The notes under the pieces are model-generated. The model searched no databases. It was not told where the DNA came from and worked only from the letters and a program-made list of their open reading frames with translations. The position numbers and the translations under genes were made by a program. Shown piece after piece: positions 1-11,535 of a stretch of DNA of 64,000 nt. Source of the DNA: Prostheceraeus crozeri (taxonomy: Eukaryota; Platyhelminthes; Polycladida; Euryleptidae); assembly GCA_907163375.1 (NCBI GenBank), contig CAJQUW010004441.1:96462-160461 (forward strand). The letters run 5' to 3'. Within the stretch, counting starts at the first letter, position 1. Every line of letters starts with the position of its first letter.

Positions 1-150
1 TGAGAAGCAGTTCTTAGAATGCTCGAGACATGAAGGTTCCACTTCAGCCGATCGCCTAGTGTAACACCCAGTATCTTCACTGATCCTACATTTGTGAATC
101 CTGTGCTGTAATCCAAAACAGGACGTGCATCCGATCGAGTAGAGCAAATG
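1..150 (-). mobile_element. LINE reverse transcriptase fragment, cut by the left edge
   Basis: Read on the minus strand, positions from about 131 down to 2 stay open and give the motif VKILGVTLGDRLKWNLH followed by VSSILRTAS. This matches the block downstream of the catalytic site in non-LTR reverse transcriptases of the CR1/L2/Jockey groups, where the usual form is F-x-x-LGV-x-(I/L)-D-x-x-L-x-W-x-x-H. Only about 45 residues lie inside the window and the rest would continue left of position 1. Upstream, above about 150, the similarity fades, so the copy looks 5'-truncated or decayed. The clade cannot be fixed from so short a piece. Confidence 0.7.
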
Positions 151-592
151 CGCAGATGCTATGATAAATGCATACACAATGCATACACGAGCAATGTTAA
201 ACTCTTTGAAGACATCTGAATTAAATTCGATTAAGAAATTTTGTGAAAATATAGACCTTTGACATTTCAATCAATTCTATATTAATACTTCTTCGACAAT
301 GGCCGGCTGTTCAACCGTCAACTCAAAGGCGGAATTTGTGAGATAAGTGATAATGTCATTTTCCTTATGTTTACGAAGAATGTCATTTCAGGAATATGAT
401 TGCTTCAAGAGTTGGCAAAAAAGAATACTTTTGTATCACATTCGGTAGATACAATTACTGCTGACTTCCGATGTCTGACTAGTATTTACTTTTTGATGCA
501 CGAATCTCATAAAAGAAGTTAAATTGTGTTGTTTAACTACCACATGAGCAAAGCATAGACCCACAGAATTAGATTGTTTAATCGTATCACTT

Positions 593-856
593 TGCTAGAA
601 GTGCATACTGATTCAAACAGATGGCACATGCAGGAACTTAATAAGTGAGCAAAAAGTATTTTTTAATACCTTACAGAGATAGGAAAAATAGTCGTGCGTC
701 GCTTGCGGATTGTTCTGAATTCCTTCAAAATGCTCCGATCGCCACGACTCCTTCAGATTCGAAGAATTCAGATCATTGCGCAAAAATTTTCTGGACAATG
801 TTGGGCCCTCCGATCATTATTAGAAAAAAACAGCAGGCGCACGAAAAAACGCTCGC
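593..856 (-). repeat. Dispersed repeat shared with the right part of the Merlin element
   Basis: The reverse complement of this stretch aligns with 16337-16588. Shared blocks include TAATAATGATCGGA, GCGCAATGATCTGAAT, CTATCTCTGTAAGGTATTA and CACTTCTAGCAAA. The 61-codon minus-strand reading frame at 613-798 matches the other copy with different stops and frameshifts, for example RNDLNSSNLKESW here against RNDLNFSNLKELW there. It may be a decayed coding segment or just shared transposon DNA. No terminal repeats were found around this copy. Confidence 0.6.
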
Positions 857-3800
857 AAACTTCTCTTTAGAACTTGACATCGACTGTGTCTCTTTGTTGT
901 GTGATCCGGTTGATAACAGTCACTGAAACCTTGCGCAATTTGGCGTGTTTAATATCGAACTGGCTGCTTATTGTTCGATTGCTGTGGTAATATGTCAGCA
1001 GATTGTGCCATTTTATTAACGTTACATGTTCCCATGTTTCCCTTCTAGTCAAACAGAAGAAGAGACGAACTGTCTAATTCTGTGGACAGACCACTTCAAC
1101 ACATAGCCACGTGAATTCTATTTCAAATTTCTCTTCTTTATTTCATTGTGGAAAGTTGTAATTGAACTATCACTACTCATCGCCAAATATCGCACAGGTG
1201 CTTGCAGAGGATTTTTCCAATCTAGTGCAGTTCTCTTCCTTGATATCTTGCAGTTTTGATTCACCTCTTATTTCATAGGTGGTGATAATGATTGCATTAA
1301 TCCTTGCTCAATCAAATTGAAATACTCGTAACTACGTAGTATTCAGTTTGACGTTCCATTCAGATTCGGTTAACTGAACATTCCTCCTACACAAGCTGCT
1401 TCATACACGATTTCAATTTACTTTGAAACAGCAGCTTGTTCCTGGCCCTGAATAACCGAGTGTAGATAACAAACTTACTTTCACAGAAATCAGTTATCTT
1501 ATGTTGTTGAAAATGAGACAATAAGTGGCGAGATTATATCGCCAATCTAAGTTTTAAGGAATAATGAAACCACTTGTCAAAGATGTGGATTGTGAGTTAT
1601 TGAATTTAAGAGCTGTCTGCATTCAATAGAATAACGGAAACCATTCATCACACCATTGATGGAGCATTTTGAAGCTTCACATCATAAATATATCAATAAC
1701 TACGAGGTTTTGAAGCATACCCAAGGGACTTGTCACTTCAATGACTGGTACAGACGAATGGGTGCGCACGCTAAATAAATAATGTAGTGTTCTCAGATTT
1801 ATTTAATCACACACAAAGCAACAAACGATTGTCATTGCATAACTGATAACAGTTTTGTTAAAATCCAAATCGAACATCAGGAATGTCTATTGTTTACAGA
1901 CATATCAAGATCATGAATGGATAAGGGCTGCTTTCGACCTCACTAATTCATTCCTGCCATCTGTAAGTCAACACAAGTTAACATTCTCTTCAAACCGACG
2001 ACTGCATTGGCTTCCGGGAGGAAATTCACATTTGATAAAGAGAGAAGTTAACTTCAAGTCACTAGGGTGAAGCAAATTGGAAATATGGAATTTTAAGCTG
2101 CACGCTAGAGGTTTGTATTCTTTGATGATGGCCATCAATCGGTTAAAGTATATCAAAATGAAAAAGAAAATATGCTTCACGAGCGTTTAATTCCTAGCTT
2201 AAACGTGATTTGTGCAAAAATATACAGATAATGTAATAAAAACAAAATAAAATTATCAAACTATTTCTTCTTTTTGTACATATCTCGCTTTTACTTGGAA
2301 TAAAACGGTCGTGAAACACTCATTTTTGAGGTGTTAAAGGTTGTGATTGACGACTATATTAGTCTTCAAAAGTCGAGTCGTGTCAAGTGGACATTAAATG
2401 AATAATTTTATACTCGTATTTCAATAGAAGCTGATGATTTTTAGTTAATATTGTACTGTTTGTATTTTCAGCGGAACAACACCTGTCAACACTTAGGTTG
2501 ACCAGGTATGTGAATAAGGCTTTAAGATGGACACTTCAGTTTATCTCTGTTGTTTGACTGAAAGGTGGCGCTTATGATGAAGACCGTCCGAAACCAAAAG
2601 AAAACATCAAGCGAGTCAAAACAGAAGTTGAAAGTGCTTATTTGAGGAAATCAAACATTTGACCAAGATCGCAAAAGAACATTGCTGTAACCAGTCATTT
2701 GCAACCAGATATGCTAATTTCAAAATGACAGCCTATACAAGTACAAATTGAGCTGGTTAATCCTTTACTTCAGCTGAATATACATGAGCTTGTATCTGAA
2801 TGCTTCGTAGTTTCGTTTTGAATCTTCGGCTCCTTATGACTCACATTCTAGAGAATTGAAAATATCCAGAGTTAATAGTCGGGTAGCTCGTATTCACTGC
2901 TGACTGTTGATAGCTTTTCCATAGCTTCTCGGGAACTTCCACTATCACGGGCGTCTACTTTCTTATCATCATCTTTTGTTAACCGAGGAGGCATTCGCAC
3001 TCGCTAAGTACTGATTTTACGATAATGTGATAAGCATTGACATTGTATCATATTCCGAGATAGCTATCAATTTGTACAAGGAACATGATAAATTACTAGT
3101 AAGCTATAATATTTTTCAGAACCGTTTTGACAAGCAGTTGAAATAGGTACATGGTTGTCGAAATCACAATATCCAGGACAAAGGAGGATAAGGAGGGAGA
3201 GGTTTCGGTACACACCGCTCAGAAATCTAACATAGAGTTAAGCAATGAAAGTCAGATGATTTGAAAATATTGGGAGAGATCACGATCAAAGTGTAAATAC
3301 TATGAGTGCATGCGATTATTTATTTGGACAATCACAACTAATCTTCTGAATAAATAAGAAGTTTGATGCACCCTTGATGTGGAAAGACACTTCATGTTCG
3401 TCCTTCACTCGTCTTTCAATTGGAATTAATGTCGATTTTATATAATAAGTTGTGCCCATTGCTCTGTAGCCACTCATTGCCGCCGTTGGTGAATGTGTAA
3501 TAAACTGGTGTAGAAGCATATTTTAGATATTTCATTTCAAAATCCATTGAATCAAACTGAATCCTGTATTGAGGATATTATTTGCTCAATAAGGGAGACT
3601 ATATTTGATTAATCGAAGTTCAATTTTCAACTTACTCTTAGGCTGATCGGCTAGATAACCATGTGGTTGAGAGAACGTCAATCTTTCACTAAAAATCATG
3701 AGTCGTGTTTCTTCCGACTTCATGAAAATTGAAAATGTTGAAAACATTGAAAATCTTCCTTTTTTCTATACAATTTTTGAAAAATTCAAGAAAAAGAAGA

Positions 3801-4178
3801 AAGATTCTAGAAAACACTGGCTGAGCGCAATTATGATGAAGTCGGTGACTTGACCTGAATGCATATTCTGCCATACTCCAATGATTACAATGCAGTATAT
3901 TGTTGAGCATGGTCTTGAACAAGGCATCTGATCAAAGGTAACTATGCCACGGACAATTAAATTTCCGAGTGATTTCTTCGTGCATTTCACATCATTAGCA
4001 TATGCATGAAATATATTGCTGCAGTTGAAGTTTAGAAAAACATTTCTGTGATATGGAGATTTGTCTCTGGACATTCTTATATAAGGAGACCATAATGAAA
4101 CGCTGAAAGACAGTGGGAAAACTCAAACATTTGAAAGAAGCACACTTCCTCTTACTGAAAAACATTTGCACCACTTTG
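857..4178. other. Non-coding stretch without recognised genes
   Basis: This is AT-rich sequence. All open frames are short (under about 105 codons), overlap on both strands and show no recognised domain. No cadherin exon that could follow 8838 was found here by eye. Confidence 0.5.
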
Positions 4179-4204
4179 CTTATTACTAGGACAACTTTTT
4201 TGTT

Positions 4205-4765
4205 ACCTAAAAATCGAAAAAATATGACCTAACAAAGCTAAAATACAACCAAATTTGACATAAAAAATCTTCAAATGTAAGCAAATGTAACCTTAGAAAG
4301 CTTCAAATATAACCAAATATGACCTAACAAAGCTAAAATACAACCAAATGTGACATAAAAAAGCTTCAAATGTAAGCAAATGTAACCTTAGAAAGCTTCA
4401 AATATAACCAAATGTGACATAAAAAAGCTTCAAATGTAAGCAAAGGTAACCTTAGAAAGCTTCAAATATAACCAAATGCGACATAGAAAAGCTTCAAATG
4501 TAAGCAAATGTAACCTTAGAAAGCTTCAAATATAACCAAATGTGACATAAAAAAGCTTCAAATGTAAGCAAATGTAACCTTAGAAAGCTTCAAATATAAC
4601 CAAATGTGACATAAAAAAGCTTCAAATGTAAGCAAATGTAACCTTAGAAAGCTTCAAATACAACCAAATGTGACATAAAAAAGCTTCAAATGTAAGCAAA
4701 TGTAACCTTAGAAAGCTTCAAATATAACCAAATGTGACATAAAAACTCAAAATGTGACCAAATGT
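4205..4765. repeat. 64-bp tandem array, about 7-8 units
   Basis: The anchor TGACATA recurs at 4351, 4415, 4479, 4543, 4607, 4671 and 4735, exactly 64 bp apart. Each unit contains two AAGCTTCAAAT blocks and the phrase AACCAAATGTGACAT. Units differ by only a few bases in the centre, while the first units are more diverged and carry an extra TGACCTAACAAAGC block. The array lies wholly inside the hAT-like element and is its main internal feature. Confidence 0.95.
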
Positions 4766-5269
4766 GACTAAAAATCATAACTTTTAGTTTGGCAAGATTT
4801 AAAAATTGTAAAATATACCAAAAATTGTGTTTCCATTTTCAGGTTGAATTCAAATTCAATTTAAGACAAATAAATGGATCTATTTCAAACTTTTGACACA
4901 CGATGCCCATTTACAGCTTGTCGTACAAAACAGCAATGTAGTTTACTACAGTTGATGTTTGAAAAAGTCTGTCTTTGCATAGAATCTTCTTCAACATGGA
5001 GAAGAGCGCTCTACCGAAGTCGCGGTTGGCTGGCAAGGAAAGGCAGACGACAGACGAGCCAATCCTAGCGCCGTCGGTAGCATTCATATCTGTAGGCAAT
5101 GCATGTATTGGAACTATTCTCAGACTGCATGGCGCTGCTGAGAAGACCAATATTGCGTCTTTCTGCAAGCATCGGTCATTTCATGGAATTCTAGATAATA
5201 ACACTCTCTTTTCCCTAATACGATGAGAGGCTATTCATTCTCGACGCCTAGCGTCGCTGATTTCATCCT

Positions 5270-5545
5270 ATGGGCAGCACCAGGGGTTATCAGAAATTAA
5301 TTGCAATTAATTGGGACTGAGTAATCAATTAATTTTAATTGCATCTTGGAGCAATCAGTTAATTGCAATTATCAGGTGTCACCAATCAATTAATTGCAAT
5401 TATTAGTCGGTACCAATCAATTAATTGGAATTAATCATCGCCATTAATCAATTAATTGCAATTATTTTCATGCCGCAATCAATTAATTGCTACCAATTAA
5501 TTGCAATTACTGTAATTCAGATAATCTCAACTAACCCCTTGACCA
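5270..5545. repeat. Cluster of palindromic AATTAATT motifs between inverted arms
   Basis: CAATCAATTAATTGCAATTA and close variants recur about seven times, separated by short unrelated spacers. The cluster is flanked by inverted arms: GCAGCACCAGGGGTTA on the left, and AACCCCTTG followed by GTGCTGC on the right. It sits inside the hAT-like element and may be its subterminal part or a separate foldback insertion. A decayed similar motif occurs at about 50200-50245. Each core is a possible homeodomain site by sequence alone, but nothing shows regulatory use. Confidence 0.7.
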
Positions 5546-6229
5546 CCGTGCTGCTGTGAGTTTCTCGTTATAGCTTGCGTCGAATACTTCTAAACATTCA
5601 TGTAGGTCTACATTCATATAGATAATGCCACCACACTCCTATAGAGTACTTTGTTCGAGTGCATCGAAGTTATCATCCGGCTGACTCACTATGACAACGC
5701 GACAACCCCTAACCAGCATCTGTATGTGAATTGCTAAGCGCACGCCAAAATAGCCTTCATGAAATGAGGGACTTGTTCATTGAGTGTGACTAGTCTGTTA
5801 TTATCTAGTTGTTATTATCTAGAATTCCATGGTCATTTCTACATCTACTTCCCGGCAACCCTTAACAGTCTAAAACTGCAGCAAAAAGACCAAAATATAA
5901 CTAAATATGCTGAGACAACGGAAAACATGACAATATTACCTTACCCTAAAAATATGACAAAAATATGACGTCATAAAAAAGTTGCCCTACTTATTACGTA
6001 AGTTATGAAGTTTGGTGAAGCTTTTCGATAACAAACCGTGCACCTGAGAATAACTGTAGGCCTATACCGCAAGATAGGACTAATCATCAGAACTGGATGT
6101 GCATCTGAAGAGGCACTACGATGAGACTGATGCAGCAGACAAATAAAGAATTTGAAATCACACCATTTAGATCTATAGCCAAATTAATAAATGATGATGG
6201 TTTTGCGTCAATGCTCCCAGTCCCACATC

Positions 6230-6396
6230 CTGGAGGCTTGGACGGTGCTGACAAAGTCAGACTGTAAAATTTATAGGTTTAATCTGGAGCGTTGTGATCT
6301 TTCAGTCCGGATGCTCTTCCAATGACACTTCCAGGCTCAACCTCTGGACCGAAAATTCGCTGGGCCAAGCATTTGATCACTGTGCGACGGAGAACC
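6230..6396 (-). mobile_element. tRNA-derived SINE, family B
   Basis: On the minus strand it starts with a tRNA-like head: an A-box-like stretch around GCACAGTGATCAAATGC, then a B-box-like GGTTGAGCCT. The body continues to CCGTCCAAGCCTCC. Three other copies in this window share the same order: 9286-9425 on plus, 26371-26529 and 26701-26789 on minus. It is non-coding and would have needed LINE machinery to move. Confidence 0.75.
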
Positions 6397-6457
6397 AGTT
6401 AATTAATGAATATTTATATTTAATCTAAATTGAAAATAATTGTTATATACTCTAGAT

Positions 6458-7110
6458 CAGGGTTTCCCGAAGTGTGCGTCCTCCCCCCAAATGAGGGTCG
6501 CGATGCAATGGCTTCCGCCAAGACAGCCTCACTTATTTTATGACCCGGTATTGGAGAAATGCGCAGTAGAACGCTAGAGGCACTTTCCTCATTGATGACA
6601 GTCTGGCCTGTGCGCACGCACAAGAATTCCCTTCTGTCAATGCGTGTCCTCTTCGAATCCTTGTTCGTTTTGCACCTACATATTTGTACGAAATGGGATT
6701 CTCTCGTCTCGCAGATCTGAAAAGCAAATTCCGCAACCGCCTCAATGTTTCTTCAGATCTTCGGTTACATGTTTCTTCTGAGAAGCCTGATATTGGAAAG
6801 CTGTCCAAACAGGCTCATTTTTCTCAATGAGGTGCAACTTTTCTGTACGAACGTTTTGATAAATGGACTAAAGTTCCATTTCGGATACTGCTTTCTTTTC
6901 ACTTCACCATGTACACTTTTGTTAGATACACCGTCGGAGGTGATACTTTGTCGTAAATGTGGGAATAGTTGTGAGAATGTGGTAAATTATGATCAATACC
7001 GACAACTGAACATCGGAATTTACGTCGTGTGGTGTCGACAAGTTCATAGTGAGGCGAGAGGCAGCAGTTGATATTTTCGGGGGGCGAGAAAAAAGTTAAG
7101 ATCATAGCAA
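6458..7110 (+). mobile_element. hAT transposon relic (right end uncertain)
   Basis: The left end CAGGGTTTCCCGAAGTGTG is the classic terminus of Charlie/Buster-like hAT elements. Its partner would be expected as a G-rich, GAGAAAAAAGTT-containing end. A decayed match, CGGGGGGCGAGAAAAAAGTT, is at 7079-7098, but the last bases and the target duplication are not recognisable. Only the transposase C-terminus survives inside, so most of the coding region has been deleted. Confidence 0.6.
6669..6830 (+). pseudogene. hAT transposase C-terminal fragment
   Basis: The frame reads FAPTYLYEMGFSRLADLK, then KFRNRLNVSSDLRL and PDIGKL, ending at a TGA at 6828-6830. This is the conserved end of the hAT catalytic/dimerisation region in ZBED5/SCAND3-like transposases, normally (P)TTYLCE-x-GFSAL-x-x-x-K-(T/S)-K-(Y/F)-RNRL-x-x-x-x-DLRL. 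Only about 54 of the usual 550-650 residues remain and no start codon or upstream domain is present. Its strand fits the CAGGG terminus at 6458. I infer a deletion derivative that cannot make transposase. The match was made from memory of the family and not by a search. Confidence 0.75.
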
Positions 7111-8640
7111 GTCAATGCAAAGTCCGCAAACACTTGTCCTGCACATGCTGTATCCAAGTAGCTCTTCCTGATGCTGAGTAAACTTTGCAAATGAATATTC
7201 AAACAACTTTAATACGCAGCATCTTGTCTTTGAATTTTAAGAATGACAAAATAACCCATTAATAATCCAATGCCTGTAACAAAACTTTTTCATGGACTTC
7301 TGACATTATTTGACCAACTATTACTTCCCTGCAAAGTACACATTCACTGAAGCTTTGTGACCACTGTATTACCGCCTCAGGCGAATACTTCAGTCAATAC
7401 GCTTAATGACCGATTTGTACACACATCAAGTAAATCGCATAAACTGTCTCTGGTCATTTCCAAGAGAATTAATCGGTCAATTCTAGGCTGCATCTGTCAC
7501 TCATTCTAATCCTCTCTGTTTTCAGATTAAGTGGACAATGTGCTGTCCTACCGCATGAATTGTTACAACTGCGACCACTTGAGGTCAAACTGCCGATCAA
7601 TAGATCTCAATCACTGAATCGTCCACACTCAAATATGCGTTCCAGCCAGCTGTCCATTCCAGAAATGATCTGTGATCGTCTGACGGCACTTCCTGGGGGT
7701 TTGGACAGTACTGACATCCATGAAATTTAGAGAAGCGCTTTGTGGATGCTTGTCGTCCAGTGTCAATGCTCTTCTGTCAAACTTCCAATCTCGTGTTTGT
7801 GTCAGGAGGAGGCTATATTTCACTGTCGGGAATTCGCATGGAAGCGCAGGGCAATCACAGCAAGCTAAGTCACTACCTGATCATCCAGCAAGCCAACATT
7901 TCCACCTTCAAAAGGCTATTCATAGACAACATTATTAGACAACATATTCATCAACAGTCTTGTCGTTAGGTACTGGGATTCCAGCTCGCTTCATCCTCTA
8001 TTTCATCACTTGGGGTTTTACAATTCCTTGTTGACTAAGAAATAAATCATTTGACAACATGGCAATATCCAAGCGTGTTTGTCCTGGATCAATTAATACT
8101 GTAATCGTATTGAGATTTCTTTCTAGTCGCTGAATCGTACGCGGGCTCCTCCTGTTCTTTGTTTAAGCAGTCTTCGCGCAGTCGTGCAAAAAGCAACAAA
8201 TGCGTTCTTCTACATGTAAATCTGTGGGTGAATCAATACTACGTCACAGAGTTCCTTACAATAACCGTTTTCTGCTTCTCGATTACGGGGCGAGTAGGCC
8301 TACTATTCATGTGGACATTCACTGTACAAAAACTTCGAACTAGTATTGTAAATATTTTTTCTAAATAATGATATAATATAGTCCATATATCCGTAACTTG
8401 AATTTAAATGAAACAACTCAGCTTTGCAGCTTCAACCCATGACTTTAACCAGGAAATTAAGTGACACTTTTAACCATTAGAGATGCATAGTAAACTTTCT
8501 CGGGGTTTTTTCAAATACAATAATATAATATTGAGTTGCGTTCTTAGTTGAAAAGTGCGAACAGATGAGGCCGAACTGTACAGGCCTGAATAGTTTCTGA
8601 CTATGACTTATCAATGTTCTGTTGTACAATAAATGAAATG
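7111..8640. other. Non-coding stretch, small SINE-like scrap only
   Basis: Nothing gene-like is supported here. A block at 7694-7712, GGTTTGGACAGTACTGAC, resembles the tail of SINE family B (GGCTTGGACGGTACTGAC) but no head was found. Open frames between 7629 and 7970 overlap on both strands without recognisable domains. Confidence 0.4.
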
Positions 8641-8644
8641 GGAT

Positions 8645-8700
8645 AAGTGATAGATCGAATTGCCATGCAAAAGATGAGTGCGGGTGGTAGGACCACATGC
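8645..8700 (-). mobile_element. SINE family A tail fragment
   Basis: The minus strand reads CCTACCACCCGCACTCATC then TTTTGCATGGCAATTCGATC, matching the region just after the tRNA head of the copy at 19618. A similar tail is at 19381-19430 on plus and 20425-20470 on minus. It lies about 140 bp beyond the donor site of cadherin exon 2, hence in the following intron. Confidence 0.6.
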
Positions 8701-8837
8701 TCCCCTAGTGGAAATTGGAAGGAGCTTCCAGCGTCCGTCTCTAAGGAGATCGATGACAACGAGACGACTTTTGATTGGATAATAAAGAATGTAAATGCAG
8801 ACCTAGATATGAATTAAATACATGAAAACCATCTCAC

Positions 8838-9079
8838 CAGTTACGAGAGACGCCTGGTCCACAGCCAATATTCGCAGAAGATAATTAGCTCGCTTCTCAC
8901 GATCAAAATCCACCGCGAAAGTTCTCACTTCGCCACTGGCCGAATCAACAGAGAATTGTGGTTCCGTGGATGGATCGGCCAGTCGATAGCGGACGAGGGC
9001 GTTGACATCGGCATCAGCGTCCGTAGCCCGAACGGTGGTCAGCAACGGAGATATGATTGGACCCTCCATTCTATTGATT
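8838..9079 (-). CDS. Cadherin, second coding exon
   Basis: This 242-nt exon is bounded on the minus strand by the acceptor CTTTCTCTGCAG and the donor CTG|GTGAGA. It enters in phase 2 and leaves in phase 1. It encodes most of a cadherin repeat: the calcium-binding ATDADAD, then VRYRL, FSVDSASGEV, DFDREKRANY and a closing ILAVDQ. Cadherins are calcium-dependent adhesion proteins of the cell surface. Fused to exon 1 (32466-32872), whose last complete residues are CEESVY, it rebuilds a continuous second repeat, and the shared phase and reading frame make that splice convincing. The open frame runs past both splice sites only by chance. The following exon, expected to carry a DxNDN linker, was not found between here and position 1, so the gene probably continues off the left edge. 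Which cadherin subfamily it belongs to is unknown. Confidence 0.9.
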
Positions 9080-9285
9080 CTGCAGAGAAAGTGGATAGAC
9101 ATTAAGTTATTACTGATAGATCAAAAAACAATGAAAAATGTATCATGCAATACGTTGAGCGGCCGGTAGGATTGCTGTAGGGGCACTATCAATGTTACTC
9201 CTTGTAAATCCACAAAGCCAAGTATGTGCGTATTTAAACATTCTCCATTTAATTAAACTGAAAAAAGTGCATTCAAGTAATCTTT

Positions 9286-9425
9286 GTAGCACAGTGATTT
9301 AGTGCTAGACCTTGCGATTCCTTGCACGTGAAGTCGAGTCCTGAGAATGTAATTGGAAGTCGGCATTAAGGCATCTGGAGCAAGGGTACCCAAAGTTCTA
9401 GTTAAATCTGAGTGTATATAGCTAG
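9286..9425 (+). mobile_element. tRNA-derived SINE, family B
   Basis: The plus strand carries GTAGCACAGTGATTTAGTGC (A-box region), AGTCGAGTCCTGAGAATG (B-box region), then ATTGGAAGTCGG and GGCATCTGG. This is the same block order as the copies at 26371-26529 and 6230-6396. The 3' tail is diverged after about 9380. It sits about 200 bp inside the cadherin intron, near the acceptor of exon 2. Confidence 0.65.
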
Positions 9426-11083
9426 GTCCGAACAAGCCCCCGGTGAGGTTGAAGCTTCAGAGAAACCTTAAACTGCTTGTATCAATTATCTTATTTGTGA
9501 AGCACTAGATGGTTTTCAAAACTCTAACCAATAATTATTAGATTCCATGAAGGAATCGATTTTTTCATATAAGTTCAGTTATTCAGATGTCACAAGTTAG
9601 CTTGGTCTATTCGAAGCCTCATTGAACGAAACGTAACGACTACGGCTGTTAAGAATTTGGAACTTGATCCAATTGTTGTCAATGATCGTTTAAGTGATGG
9701 TTTCAAACCCAAGTTTTATGGTCCACGTGAGGTCCAAGAGTATTCAGATTTCGTGCCTCATAGACACATTTACAGAGAGAATGCGAACTACTATATTGGA
9801 ATTTGTAGTGTACGAAAACATGGCTTATAAACAGAGCTGGAAACATTCCACTGAATTTTTTTAATTTCAATTGTGGAGCAGAAATTTCAATTCCAATTCC
9901 AGTCGAAACAGTTCAATTCAATTCCGATAATTGCATGTCGCGTATAGTGTCTTATGTTAATGTATCTAACGTTTGTTCGTTGTAATCTAATCCATGTGCC
10001 CTTATCCTATCCTCGTTGTTCCTGTGTGCCGTTCCCTGCGTCGTTCCTATGTTCGTTTTCATGTTCATAGTTCATATTTCTTGTGTGCATGTATATATGT
10101 AACCGGTCAGCCTATGCCATTTTCGTTTCGTAAACGAGATATTCAATATCTCGTGAAAAAAAGAAAATTAGCTGTCAGCAAAGAATCAAACGCTGAGAGA
10201 GAGAGAGAGAGATGAGATGCGAATAAATATATTAATAAACTGACAGAAGAACGAAATTCAGTGTTCGAATAACGTGATTGTTGATGAAAGAAAAAACGAC
10301 GATAAAAATGATATCATGAAATCTGATTAATTGGTCCATGTTAAAAAGGAGATTAAAAAATCCGTGATAAGAACGAAATGTGGTCGGGTCGAAAGCTAAC
10401 GAGCAGAGATTAGAGGAAACTCTTTCAATTTTCAAAAGAAAGTGGTTTTATCGTCAAGTCTCAAAAATTTGTATAAATTAGAAACGATGAGAAATTGAAA
10501 CAGCAACAACACATACGACATATTCAGTAGCTGTTAGAAGAACTGCGGGCTCTCGCGGTGTAATATAACTACAGAAGTAACAACAACAACTGCCTGCCAG
10601 CGAACAGCAATACAGCAGCGTATGCGGCAACAAATCAGCGAGCGCGATTGAAGATTAACGGTATAAGTGACACTGATAATTATGATATTATTTTGGTATA
10701 AGTGAGTCCGATCGAATTGAAGTGAATTCAACATTAAGAAGTGAACTGTAAGTTTTAAGTTTTTCTTTAATCGTTGCGCATCATATCTATATAACTATAG
10801 TCATAAAAATTGTTATTGTTAATTGTTGTGATTGGAAGTTGAATGTAATTAATAAGTTCATATAATTGAATCATTAATTATTAGAATAATTTGTTAACAC
10901 TGTCTATATTATGATTTGAACTGACAGGGTTGCTGCTCTTTAATGCAGCGTTAATTATCCTCTTTCCCAACCAATTGTTTTTCGTTTGTACAATAATTAA
11001 GTTAATCTCCATTTTTTGCGCTTTTCCTATCAAGAACTATATCAACAATTGCTTTATTTTGATTAATTATCTTACTTGATCAA

Positions 11084-11535
11084 TCAAGCTTGATCATCAA
11101 AGCTCACATCTTCAGTCGGAGGAACATTCTTAGTGTTTTCCATACAGAATTGCTCAGCTTTCTTGACAAGAATACAAGAATTAGTCCAGTTGGTGAGCTT
11201 TTCTATCAAATGGTCCGGCATGAGATGAAGAATGTAATCACGTAGAGTCCACTGAGAAGTATCAATGTCATTTCTCATACCAGGAGATCCAGAGAAGGCA
11301 ACATCAGAAGGACTGCTATCCTCTCCACATAGAACAAATTGCCACTCGTTATCGCCGCCTTCACAGGAAGTGTTGCCGTCGGGAGGTCATCTTCATCAGA
11401 GTCACTCGAAGATCCAGAGTTACTCATCGGCAAATATTCGTCGTCGCGATCCTCAAAATCATCTTCGGACGAAGCGTCGAATCCATAGCGGCGAGGCGGA
11501 GCGATATTTCGCACGGTTCGTCTGCTGCCGCTAGA
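11084..11535 (-). pseudogene. piggyBac transposase N-terminal fragment, frameshifted
   Basis: On the minus strand an acidic N-terminus (MSSGSRRTVRNIAPPRRYG, then acidic runs such as SSSDSDEDD) is followed, in another frame, by FSGSPGM, then WTLRDYILHLMPDHLIEKLT and TNSC. In piggyBac transposases a D/E-rich head is followed by F-x-x-x-PG, a short gap, a hydrophobic (F/Y)-(F)-x-x-x-F-P-D-x-L-(I/V)-x-x-I segment and TN. The two parts lie in different frames around 11280-11340, so at least one frameshift is needed. A stop at about 11084 coincides with the deletion junction. About 150 of the usual 550-600 residues survive and none of the catalytic aspartates remain. It is inactive. Confidence 0.7.

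Larger units (their letters stand above)
4187..5989. mobile_element. Non-autonomous hAT-like element with 8-bp target duplication
   Basis: The left end reads TAGGACAACTTTTTT and the inverted right end reads TAGGGCAACTTTTTT, 14 of 15 identical. The octamer CTTATTAC lies immediately outside both ends (4179-4186 and 5990-5997). An 8-bp duplication with termini starting TAGG fits the hAT superfamily. The element is 1803 bp. Inside are a 64-bp tandem array (4205-4765), a short region richer in GC (4870-5260) with small overlapping frames of no recognised function, and an AATTAATT-rich array (5270-5545). No transposase is visible, so it would depend on an enzyme in trans. Confidence 0.8.

Noticed and set aside
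613..926. Overlapping frames 613-798 (minus) and 645-926 (plus) as genes
   Set aside because: They lie in a repeat shared with the Merlin element and neither frame has a recognisable domain.
1..8837. Next cadherin exon to the left of 8838
   Set aside because: I scanned by eye for DxNDN-coding words on minus and found no frame that also fits cadherin; a profile search could still reveal one.
10190..10212. GA microsatellite as a regulatory GAGA site
   Set aside because: A short simple repeat inside a transposon. No supporting context.
9994..10734. Frames conserved between the two hAT-like copies as a transposase
   Set aside because: Only 60-100 codons, low complexity, no hAT motif. The conservation is explained by shared DNA.
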